A stretch of 5,609 nt of DNA. Origin: Candidatus Eiseniibacteriota bacterium (GTDB lineage Bacteria; Eisenbacteria; RBG-16-71-46). A model generated the notes under the pieces. The model saw only the letters and a list, made by a program, of their open reading frames with translations. It did no database searches and was not told where the DNA came from. The stretch covers positions 1 to 5,609 of the forward strand of contig VBOS01000131.1 of the NCBI GenBank assembly GCA_005893185.1, written 5' to 3'. The first letter of the stretch is position 1; every line of letters begins with the position of its first letter. A program made the translations under genes and the position numbers. Positions 1 to 5,609 of this stretch are shown in pieces.

Positions 1-28
1 AGTGGATGGCGGCTGGATCCAGTCCCTC

Positions 29-45
29 ATGTGACCGGATGTGAC
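29..45. repeat. Tandem heptamer pair ATGTGAC, 10-bp period
   Basis: ATGTGAC occurs at 29-35 and again at 39-45, so the copies are one helical turn apart. They lie just past the stop codon (48-50) of the minus-strand lipoprotein gene. A perfect 10-bp palindrome, CTGGATCCAG, follows at 13-22. There is no T-run, so this is not a convincing intrinsic terminator. It could be an operator for a gene beyond the left edge, or chance. Confidence 0.3.
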
Positions 46-47
46 GG

Positions 48-2275
48 CTACCGGCTCCCGGGGGCGAACTCGATCGCAACGCTCGCGCTCGACTGACCCG
101 GCGGGCACATGAGCACGTCCGGTCGCGGGCCCGCCGCGAGCGGCGGCGGCGGCGCACCCGGACGCGCGTGCCGGGCGGCAGCGTGAGCGCCGTCCACACC
201 GGGACCGGGCTCCAGCGCCAGGTCGCGACACTCTCACGTCGTTCGAAGTCGAGGCTCATGAGGCCCCAGCGGGTGGGCGCGCGCCGCACGCGGCCTGCGC
301 GCGACCAGCTCTCGCACGCGCCCAGCGTGAGGCGCAGCGTGTCGTCGTCGTCGTAGATCAGCGAGTTCCGAACCTGCGCGAGAAGCGCAGCGGCCGACGT
401 GGGATGCGGCGGGAAGTTGCGCCCGAAGTCGCGGGTCGCGCGTGAGAAGGTCTCGCCCGCGCCGCCCTCCGCATCGCGCCAGAGGAGCAAAGCTTCGAGC
501 ACGCGATCGGCGTCCGCACGATCGCCCGCGAGCAGCGCCCAGATGCCGAGGTCGGCCCCCACGTAGCCGTGGAGCAGCGTGTCCGCGCCGTAGAAGCCGA
601 GGGGGAAGCCGCGCGCGCGTCGCCAGTAGTCGTGCGCCAGCGCTTCCGCACGCGCGTCGCCGGCCGGCAGCGCCAGGCAAGGCCACGCCACCGCCAGGTT
701 GCCCCAGTCGAGCCCCGAGCGCTGCCACGAGGGCGGGATGCCCCGCGCGCCGCCGCGCACAAGCGCCTTCTCGAACGCCCCCCGATATTCCGCGCGCGAG
801 CGCTGGACCGCGTCCGCCTCGACGTCGCGCCGCGCCGCGTGCAGCAGCCGGGCGGCGGCGCGGTAGCCGGCGATCGCCCAGGCATCGTTGCCCACGAGCT
901 GCGCTTTCACCAGCTCGGCGTCGTGCGGATTGGTGCGCGGCAGCATGCCGGGCACGTCGCCCGGCCGCGCCGCCGCGCCGCTCACCCGCTGGCGCTCGAA
1001 CCAGCGCCACGCGCGAAGCCCCGACTCCGCGTACCGCGCAACTTCGCGATCGGGCGCGGGCCGCATCAGCACCTGATCGAACGCCCACAGCGCCTGCCCC
1101 GTGCCGTCGAGCTGCGCGGTCTGGCTCAGAAACGGACCGTGCGGCCACTGGAAGGCGAGGAACGCGGGCGCCATCTCCCGAGCCTCGCGCACGTATCCCG
1201 AGGTCGCGAGCGCTGCCATGGCGCGCGCCCCGTCGCGCAGCCACACGTCGCGGTACTGGAACGGGCCGCCGATCGGCGCCCAGGCGTCGCCGCGGCGCTC
1301 GCGCAGCGAGAGCAGCACCACTCGCGCCGCGCGCACGGCGCTTTCCACCTCCGGATCGCCGAGCGCGAACTCGGCGCCGCGCTCCATCTCGGCTTCCCAA
1401 TAATCGCGGGCGGCTGAGACGCGCGCGGCGTGCGGGGTGCGTGCCCACGCCGCGAGGTCGCGAGCGGCCAACGGATAGGCCGAGAGCACGATGCGCAGCC
1501 GCCGCTCGGCCGAAGGCGCGAGATCAAACTCCGCGTGCACCGTCGAGCCGAGTGCCGTGGCCTCGCTCCAGGCGACGGCGGCCTGGTCTGCATTCCTCTG
1601 CGCCCAGCGCGCGTCTGTGACGTCGCGTTCTCCGGCGTCTGCGACGACGAACGGGGCGCTCGTGTCGCGCGCGGCGAGGGTCAGCTCGATCGCGGCGCGG
1701 CAGGGTTGCGCGCCGGCGTTCACGGCTCGCACCTCGATCGAGACGACGAGGCCCGCACGATCGAAGTCGTTCACCTCCGAAGGGCGGCGCGTGCGCAGCA
1801 GCAGGCGGTCCGCACGCGACTCCGGCATGGCGGCGAGCGTGGCGTCCAGCCGCCGCCGCGCGTCGCTCTCCACGCGCCGCGCGAGCCAGGCGGCGAGCGT
1901 CCCGTGGGGGCCGAGGAGCGCGGGAGCGGGTGCCGCGCACGGCACCGCCTCGAACTCCCAGCGCACGGCCCCGTTCGAGCGCGCCCAGTGGAGCACCGGG
2001 CGCCAGCGCTCCTCGGCCGCGATGCGCAGCGGTGGCGCCGCCGCCTCGCCCTCGCACGTCGGGCGCACGCGCAGGGCCCAGGCGCCGGTCGTGAGGTCGC
2101 CCGCCGACGTCACCTGGAATGCGCGCGTCGCGCCTGGCCACATCAGGGCCCCCATCGGCTGGACGAACGCGTCTGCGACCGAGTCGGGATCGAATGTCCG
2201 CGCATCGCGGGCACGTTCCCGTGCGCACCCGGCGAGCGGCGCGAGGAGCGCGCCCGCGAACGCGAAGCGACGCAT
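48..2275 (-). CDS. Lipoprotein with C-terminal alpha/alpha-toroid glycoside-hydrolase-like domain; frameshifted near the 3' end
   Basis: Read from ATG at 2275, the frame stays open for more than 700 codons. The first 17 residues form a lipoprotein signal: Arg-Arg, a hydrophobic stretch, then lipobox LAGC with lipidation Cys17, so the product is probably envelope-anchored. Residues ~20-290 look beta-rich, like the N-terminal sandwich of many inverting glycosidases. From ~300 on it resembles six-hairpin glycosidases: [13 protein letters not shown] (~337-349), GLDWGN (521-526), [12 protein letters not shown] (607-618), and an Asp4 run (642-645). Asp348, Asp523 and Glu608 are candidate catalytic or substrate-binding acids, by inference only. 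Around residue 707 (139-175) the frame must change: the frame ending at TAG 48-50 has 31 of 34 codons ending in G/C and encodes a plausible strand-rich tail, whereas the original frame turns into Arg-rich text with no stop before the window edge. Restoring one base gives 742 aa. An alternative in-frame ATG lies at 2296; neither start has a clear Shine-Dalgarno. Substrate and exact family are unknown. Confidence 0.8.
140..154. repeat. (GCG)5 trinucleotide tract at the lipoprotein frame break
   Basis: Five uninterrupted GCG units lie inside the interval where the lipoprotein gene changes frame. Pure triplet slippage would not change frame, so the tract alone does not explain the lesion, but GC-rich repeats like this are also error-prone to sequence. 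Confidence 0.6.
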
Positions 2276-2369
2276 GAGAGCGGCAGTCGGGGCCATGCGG
2301 CAGTCATCGGCGCGCACGGGAGGGGCCTGCAGTTGGGTCGCTCCGCCCAAAGATTCCAGATGCAAGGCG
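2276..2369. promoter_or_regulatory. Divergent intergenic region between lipoprotein and membrane-protein genes
   Basis: These 94 bp separate two head-to-head genes, so promoters in both directions are expected here. I find no good -35/-10 pair on either strand. The region holds the 9-bp direct repeat (2280-2305) and an inverted repeat, TTGGG (2333-2337) and CCCAA (2346-2350) separated by 8 bp, which could be an operator. The role is inferred from gene orientation. Confidence 0.4.
2280..2305. repeat. 9-bp direct repeat overlapping the lipoprotein start region
   Basis: GCGGCAGTC occurs at 2280-2288 and 2297-2305, 17 bp start to start. Read on the minus strand, the distal copy is directly followed by the candidate ATG at 2296 and the proximal copy, after four bases, by the ATG at 2275. 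Both candidate start codons therefore follow the same nonamer. It may be a small local duplication that created a second start, or a paired operator in the divergent promoter region. Confidence 0.5.
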
Positions 2370-2666
2370 ATGGGGCGGATCTGGATCGCGCGGATCATCG
2401 CGATGGCGGCGGACGCGGTCCAGATGGGGCTCTTTCCCATCTTTGGGGCCGGCGCGTGGTCGGTGCTCGACGACTGGCTGGACGTCGGGGTCGGGGTCCT
2501 CCTGATCCTCCTCGTGGGATGGCACTTCGCGTTCCTGCCCTCGTTCGTGGCCGAGCTGATCCCGGGCGTGGATCTCATCCCGACGTGGACGGTCGCGGTG
2601 TGGATCGCCACGCGCAATCGCCAGATCGATCGCCCGGGAGCGAACAGCGGCGCGATCACCCAGTGA
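2370..2666 (+). CDS. Small membrane protein of unknown function, 98 aa
   Basis: I do not recognise a named family. The predicted product has an amphipathic or weakly hydrophobic N-terminus (3-25), a strong membrane segment (~39-61, including [16 protein letters not shown]) and a second hydrophobic stretch (~69-80), then a short polar tail. The middle motif [18 protein letters not shown] (56-73) carries Glu62 and Asp68 next to prolines and Trp, which looks like a functional membrane-embedded or re-entrant loop. The ATG at 2370 was chosen because it gives a sensible N-terminus; its upstream AAGG is only 2 bases away, so the ATG at 2403 is an alternative. The stop is 14 bp before the RidA-like gene, which implies co-transcription. 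The antisense frames here are low-complexity Arg/Ala/Gly text, supporting this frame as the coding one. Confidence 0.65.
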   Translation: MGRIWIARIIAMAADAVQMGLFPIFGAGAWSVLDDWLDVGVGVLLILLVGWHFAFLPSFVAELIPGVDLIPTWTVAVWIATRNRQIDRPGANSGAITQ

Positions 2667-2668
2667 CC

Positions 2669-2674
2669 GGAGGG
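2669..2674 (+). promoter_or_regulatory. Strong ribosome binding site for the RidA-like gene
   Basis: GGAGGG lies 6 bases before ATG 2681 and fixes the start. It begins just after the stop of the upstream membrane-protein gene, as expected for an operon-internal gene. Confidence 0.8.
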
Positions 2675-2680
2675 TTCGCG

Positions 2681-3024
2681 ATGGAGCGGAAGTCGTTCTC
2701 GACCGGGACGCGCTGGGAGCCGATCGTCGGCTATTCGCGCGCGGTGCGAGTGGGGGGCACGATCCACGTCTCGGGCAGCACCGCCACCGACGAGCGCGGC
2801 GAGCTGGTGGGCCGCGGCGACGCCTACGCGCAGGCGGTGCAATGAAGGACGTAGTGCGAACGCGGATCTACGTGACCGACATCGCGCGCTGGGAAGAGGT
2901 GGGCCGCGCACACGGCGAGGTGTTCCGCGACATCCGGCCGGCCACCAGCATGGTCGAGGTGAGCCGGCTCATCGACCCGGCGATGCTGGTCGAGATCGAG
3001 GCCGAGGCGATCGTCGCGGAGTAG
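2681..3024 (+). pseudogene. RidA/YjgF/UK114-family protein, broken by an internal out-of-frame deletion
   Basis: The first half (2681-2845, 54 aa) has Rid-family N-terminal features: [10 protein letters not shown], then HVSGSTATD, then GDAYAQAVQ, ending at TGA 2843-2845. The second half (2842-3024, 60 aa) carries [23 protein letters not shown] and a final VEIEAEAI strand. By comparison with E. coli RidA, about 15 residues that make up most of helix alpha-1 are missing at the junction. The frame relation requires a loss of 1 modulo 3 bases, so about 46 bp; an intact gene would give ~129 aa. Archetypal RidA is a trimeric imine/enamine deaminase that relies on an Arg (Arg105 in E. coli). The aligned position here is Thr in PATSM, so even intact this would be a non-archetypal Rid protein of uncertain activity. 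Stop and next ATG overlap as ATGA, so two coupled short peptides could be made, but without alpha-1 a normal fold is unlikely. Assembly error remains possible. Confidence 0.8.
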
Positions 3025-3031
3025 GGCAGAC

Positions 3032-4458
3032 TCATCGAATTCGCAGCAGCCTCACGGACCGCGTGGCCTCGCCCTCGCGCATCCACGCAAAATAGATCCC
3101 GATCCCGCTCTCCGTTCCCGTTTCGTCGCGCCCGTCCCAACGCGTCTCGTGCGCGCCGGCTTCGAGCATCCCGGCGTACAAGGCTCGAACCCGCCGGCCG
3201 GCCGCATCGAAGATCGCGATCGAGACGGGTCCGGGCGCGCGCGTCGAGAAGCGGATCGCGAACCCGTCACGTGAAGGATTGGGCGTGGCCGACACGAGTC
3301 GCGGCGGCGCCGCCCAGGCGCCCAGCGGGGCCGGCGCGCGACCGCGCCCCCGCTCCGCTCCGGCAGCGCGGCGGCGAGGCACCAGAAGTTGAGGCTGGTG
3401 TTGACGACGGACGTGTCGGCGGCGGTCCACACGTAGTAGGGATCGCTCGGCGGAGGCCAGAAGTCCCACTTGTCCGCCCACGTTCCGCCGTGCTCGCGGG
3501 ACATGGCGAAGCGCATCACGTCGCGATACTTCGGCGAGTGGAAGTGGTCGAACAGCAGCGCACTGTATCGCAGCTCGTTGGTGAACGCCCGGGTGTCGTA
3601 GTCGTCGCACCCGCTCGCCACACTCCAATAGTAACGGATGCAGCCATCATAGTCCTGACACGGCTCCTGATAGCTCGTGTTGCCGGACGCGTCCACGCGC
3701 GCATCCATGAACGCCTCCATCCTTCCCAGCATGGGCGAGATGAACGGGTGGTCGAGGCGCCGCTGGATCAGGATCAGCTCCATCGCCATCCAGTCGGTGT
3801 AGCTGACGTCCTCGCTGCCGGGGCACCAGTGAGGAAAGCTGCCGTCGCCATTCTGGTAGGGAGGCAGCGACGCGATCGCCTCGCGCGCGAGCCGCTCCGC
3901 CGTGGCGTCGCCCGTCAGCCGGTAGTCGGCGGCGAACGCCATCGCCGCCATCAGGCCGCCGTTGAGGATCAGGTTGCCGGGCGCGATCGAAACCAGCTCC
4001 GTGACGACGGCCTGGCCGGCGTTGAAGTAAGCAGAATCTCCCGTCGCTTCGAAGGCTTCGAAGAAGCAGTAGCCCAGCATGCCGTCGAACACCGTCCCCG
4101 AGCGCACCTGGTTGTAGCGCGCGAGCAGGTAGTTGGCGCGATCCACGACGTCCTGGCGAATGCGATCGGAGGGGTGCCAGCGGTAGAGCTCCACGTAGCC
4201 GAGAAGCTGCGGCTGGACGGAGAGCCGCACGGCTTCGGTCTCGTTGATGACCCAGCGCCAGTCGAGCACGACGCCGTCGGTCTCGTTGCGCTGCAGGTAG
4301 CGGTCGATTCGCCGCAGCATTGGCACGAGGGGGTCGCGCGCCTCGATCTCGGGTGCGACGCGCGCCCCTGCGGGCGCGTTCGCCGCCGGCGCCAGCACGA
4401 GCGCCAGCGCAGCGGCGCGGGCGAGGCGTGCGGCGAGCGTGTGTGAAATCATCCGCAT
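3032..4458 (-). CDS. Exported alpha/alpha-toroid protein with C-terminal FlgD-like/type-A sorting domain; frameshifted between the two
   Basis: The start at 4458 follows a G-rich ribosome site by 9 bases. Residues 1-28 or 1-32 form a Sec signal peptide (hydrophobic AAALALVLAP; AxA cleavage after 28 or 32). Residues ~40-365 are helix-rich with repeated aromatic motifs, such as DGMLGYCFFEAFEATGD (125-141), QNGDGSFPHWC (202-212) and VNTSLNFWCLAAAL (352-365). This suggests an alpha/alpha-toroid of the six-hairpin glycosidase, lyase or terpenoid-cyclase-like superfamily. A Cys-rich acidic segment (267-288; Cys267, Cys273, Cys284, with DYD and DDYD) suggests disulfides and metal binding. After residue ~370 the frame must shift at a G5 run (plus-strand C5, 3347-3351). 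One extra base there joins the body to a linker and then an ~83-residue domain beginning PNPS, with WDGRD in the middle and RLLRIR at the end: a FlgD Ig-like / type-A sorting C-terminus. Corrected length is 475 aa. Without correction, translation continues as Arg-rich text to a stop at 3052-3054. Enzymatic activity is not determined. Confidence 0.8.
3347..3351 (-). other. G5 homopolymer at the frame break of the exported protein gene
   Basis: On the minus strand the run reads as GGG GG within Ser-Gly-Gly codons. Adding one G restores the reading frame into the FlgD-like domain. This is the simplest point for an indel, a sequencing error or phase-variable slippage, although nearby bases cannot be excluded. 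Confidence 0.6.
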
Positions 4459-4467
4459 GACGACATT

Positions 4468-4475
4468 CCCCCCTC
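4468..4475 (-). promoter_or_regulatory. Ribosome binding site of the exported protein gene
   Basis: GAGGGGGG on the minus strand ends 9 bases before ATG 4458, inside the 23-bp gap after the GTPase stop codon. It supports 4458 as the start rather than the in-frame ATG at 4452, and points to re-initiation on a shared transcript. Confidence 0.65.
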
Positions 4476-4481
4476 GCGTGG

Positions 4482-5441
4482 TTACGCGTGCAGTTCGACC
4501 ACGTCGCGGTCGTTGAGCACGTGCTCGCGGTCGACCTGCTGGCCTTCGAACTTGGCGCTCCCCCACAGGCGCGCGTACTTGAGCCGAGCTGCGATGTCCT
4601 TGTGCACCTGGAGCGCCAGGTCGTGCACGGTGGCGCCGTGCATCAAGACGAACGGCCGTTCGAGATCCGGCTTCTTGCCCGGCTCCTTGGCGTAGATGCG
4701 GATGCGGCGCAGCTCCGCGAACAGCGCACGCCGGAGCTCGTCGAGCCCCGTCCCGCGCTCGGCCGAGACCGGGAGGAACGGCATGCCGGGCCCCAGCGCG
4801 TCGCGCGCGAGCGCCGCGAGCGTGCCGCCGGGATCGAGATCGCACTTGTTGCCGGCGGCGAGCACCGGGCGCTGCAGCAGGAAGGGCGGAGCATCCGCGG
4901 GCAGAGGGCGCGCGGCCGGCCACACGTGCGACCGCTCGAGCAGCGCGTGCAGCACAGCTACGCCGTCCTCGAGATCGTCGGCGGTCACGTCCAGAACCAG
5001 CAGCGTGCCGTCGGCCGAGTGGACGAGATTGGTCATGTACGGCTCGGCGTGCTGCGCCGTCACGGCCGGCGTGTCCACGAGCTGCACCTGGAGATCCTCG
5101 AACGGCATCATGCCGGGCTGCGGCGCATGCGTCGTGAACGGGTAGGGCGCCACCTCCGGATGCGCGTGGGTGAGCGCCTTGAGCAGCGCCGACTTTCCGG
5201 CGTTGGGCGGGCCGATCAGCGCCCACTGGCCCGCGCCCTCGCGGCGCACGTGGCCGGGATCGAAGTGGCGGGCGCCGACGTGCTTCGCGTGCTTGAGGTC
5301 CGCCTGCAGCTTGTCCGTGCCCTTGTGCTTGGGCAGGAGCGCCATCATCTCGCGCAGCGCCTCGAGTTTCTCCTCGTGGCTCTTCGCCTCCCGAAAGCGC
5401 TGCTCCGCTTCCTTGTATTGCGGGGGGAGGTTCGCGGGCAT
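4482..5441 (-). CDS. OBG/DRG-type GTPase with C-terminal TGS domain
   Basis: The 319-aa cytoplasmic GTPase shows all the expected motifs: G1 GPPNAGKS (77-84), switch-I PFTT (101-104), G3 DTPA (123-126), G4 NKCD (198-201) and G5 SAE (226-228). Residues ~247-318 form a TGS domain (RIYAKEPGKKPD at the start, VLNDRDVVELHA at the end), as in Obg-like/DRG proteins that act with ribosomes or RNA. The N-terminal 1-55 is charged and probably helical, with PKHKGTDKLQADLK (37-50), which I recall as a conserved lead segment of this subgroup; this supports ATG 5441 over the internal Met32/Met33. The G3 motif has Ala where classical GTPases have Gly. A consensus promoter lies immediately upstream and predicts a leaderless mRNA. 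The exported protein gene starts 23 bp downstream on the same strand, so the two are probably co-transcribed. The precise role in translation is not known from sequence. Confidence 0.93.
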   Translation of the reverse strand: MPANLPPQYKEAEQRFREAKSHEEKLEALREMMALLPKHKGTDKLQADLKHAKHVGARHFDPGHVRREGAGQWALIGPPNAGKSALLKALTHAHPEVAPYPFTTHAPQPGMMPFEDLQVQLVDTPAVTAQHAEPYMTNLVHSADGTLLVLDVTADDLEDGVAVLHALLERSHVWPAARPLPADAPPFLLQRPVLAAGNKCDLDPGGTLAALARDALGPGMPFLPVSAERGTGLDELRRALFAELRRIRIYAKEPGKKPDLERPFVLMHGATVHDLALQVHKDIAARLKYARLWGSAKFEGQQVDREHVLNDRDVVELHA

Positions 5442-5448
5442 CGCCTCA

Positions 5449-5478
5449 ATTATAGGCAGCGGGCGGAGGCCGCCTCAA
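5449..5478 (-). promoter_or_regulatory. Sigma-70-type promoter for the GTPase operon, predicted leaderless
   Basis: On the minus strand, TTGAGG (5478-5473) and a perfect TATAAT (5454-5449) are separated by 18 bp. The -10 box ends 7 bases before ATG 5441, so transcription should begin at or within a base of the start codon. A GAGG lies between them but only 2 bases from the ATG, too close for normal Shine-Dalgarno use. An AT-rich hexamer of this kind stands out in such GC-rich DNA. Confidence 0.65.
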
Positions 5479-5507
5479 CGGCCAAGTGGTCGCGTCCCGG
5501 GGCCGCG

Positions 5508-5609
5508 CTACTTGGACGCCGCCGGCGGCAGGTACCCATGCGCCGCCAACCGCTTGCCGGCAGCTGCGTAATCCTTCGCGTCCATCGGGCGCACGCCGCT
5601 TCCATCGCA
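5508..5609 (-). CDS. C-terminal end of an unidentified protein (partial)
   Basis: The final 33 codons of a minus-strand gene enter from the right edge and end at TAG 5508-5510. Most codons end in G or C, as in the neighbouring genes. The visible tail starts CDGSGVRPMDAKDYAA and ends GYLPPAASK. The CDGSG piece resembles the last half of a CxxCxGxG zinc-ribbon (DnaJ-like) repeat, but the preceding residues are outside the window, so this is only a suggestion. The stop is 66 bp upstream of the GTPase ATG, which has its own promoter. Confidence 0.6.
   Translation of the reverse strand, partial: CDGSGVRPMDAKDYAAAGKRLAAHGYLPPAASK

Noticed and set aside
13..22. Palindrome CTGGATCCAG as a functional site
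   Set aside because: A single 10-bp palindrome without further context is compatible with chance.
234..1448. Minus-strand 404-codon frame and other minus-strand frames at 358-885, 1126-1593 and 1524-2228
   Set aside because: These are shadow frames of the real lipoprotein frame and are Arg-rich, with no domain signal.
442..2845. Long open frames on the plus strand antisense to the lipoprotein gene, e.g. 442-1620, 569-1417 and 1430-2845
   Set aside because: They are open because GC-rich DNA has few stop codons. Their products are Arg/Ala/Gly/Pro-rich low-complexity text without recognisable motifs, while the opposite strand encodes a lipobox and a toroid with glycosidase-like motifs.
3330..3360. 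Programmed -1 ribosomal frameshifting as the explanation for the exported protein break
   Set aside because: The G5 run does not form a standard X XXY YYZ heptamer in the right phase and I see no clear downstream stimulatory structure. An indel is simpler, though not disproved.
3271..4446. Plus-strand 391-codon frame opposite the exported protein
   Set aside because: It is antisense to a gene with a clear signal peptide and domain structure, and I see no plausible motif in it.
4459..5226. Upstream extension of the exported protein frame through the GTPase gene up to 5226
   Set aside because: It overlaps the well-supported GTPase in another frame and reads as low-complexity text. The signal peptide and ribosome site mark the true start at 4458.
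5462..5474. Hairpin GGCGG-AGG-CCGCC as a terminator of the right-edge gene
   Set aside because: The stem is only 5 bp with a 3-base loop and no T-run, and it lies inside the spacer of the predicted GTPase promoter.
1..5609. CRISPR array, insertion sequence, tRNA/rRNA, toxin-antitoxin or phage defence genes
   Set aside because: No regularly spaced repeats, transposase or integrase motifs, tRNA-like folds or defence domains could be found in any frame I read.

Overview
This is a very GC-rich bacterial window with dense coding and no sign of mobile elements, CRISPR arrays, tRNA or rRNA. The best clue to the host is the C-terminus of the secreted protein at 3032-4458 (minus). It ends in a FlgD-like Ig / type-A sorting module that starts with a PNPS motif, has a central WDGRD motif and ends in RLLRIR. 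Such C-termini are typical of FCB-group bacteria and related candidate phyla (Eisenbacteria/Krumholzibacteria-like lineages). The taxon is an inference; no marker gene settles it.

Layout from the left. Minus strand 2275->48: a lipoprotein of about 742 residues with an N-terminal beta-rich part and a C-terminal alpha/alpha-toroid resembling glycoside hydrolases; its last ~35 codons lie in another frame. From 2276 to 2369 is a divergent intergenic region with a 9-bp direct repeat and a short inverted repeat. Plus strand: a 98-aa membrane protein of unknown function (2370-2666), then 14 bp later a RidA/YjgF-family gene (2681-3024) broken by an internal out-of-frame deletion. Only 7 bp separate it from the convergent stop at 3032. 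Minus strand 4458->3032: an exported alpha/alpha-toroid protein whose C-terminal sorting domain is out of frame with the body because of a one-base lesion in a G5 run. Minus strand 5441->4482: a ribosome-associated-type GTPase with a TGS domain, 23 bp upstream of the exported protein and probably in the same transcript. At the right edge (5508-5609, minus) is the last 33 codons of another gene.

How the genes might work together: the GTPase is a housekeeping translation-linked protein whose transcript probably carries on into the exported protein. The lipoprotein and the exported toroid are both envelope-directed and could act on glycans, but neither substrate can be read from sequence. The RidA relative and the small membrane protein form a two-gene plus-strand unit.

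The most notable observations are: (1) three of the five full-length genes carry a frame lesion, and all three are explained by missing bases (1 modulo 3); (2) one lesion sits exactly between the toroid body and the sorting domain; (3) a consensus TATAAT box ends 7 bp before the GTPase ATG, predicting a leaderless mRNA. I see no convincing new defence or mobile system here. The lesions may well be assembly errors and need read-level checking before any biological reading.
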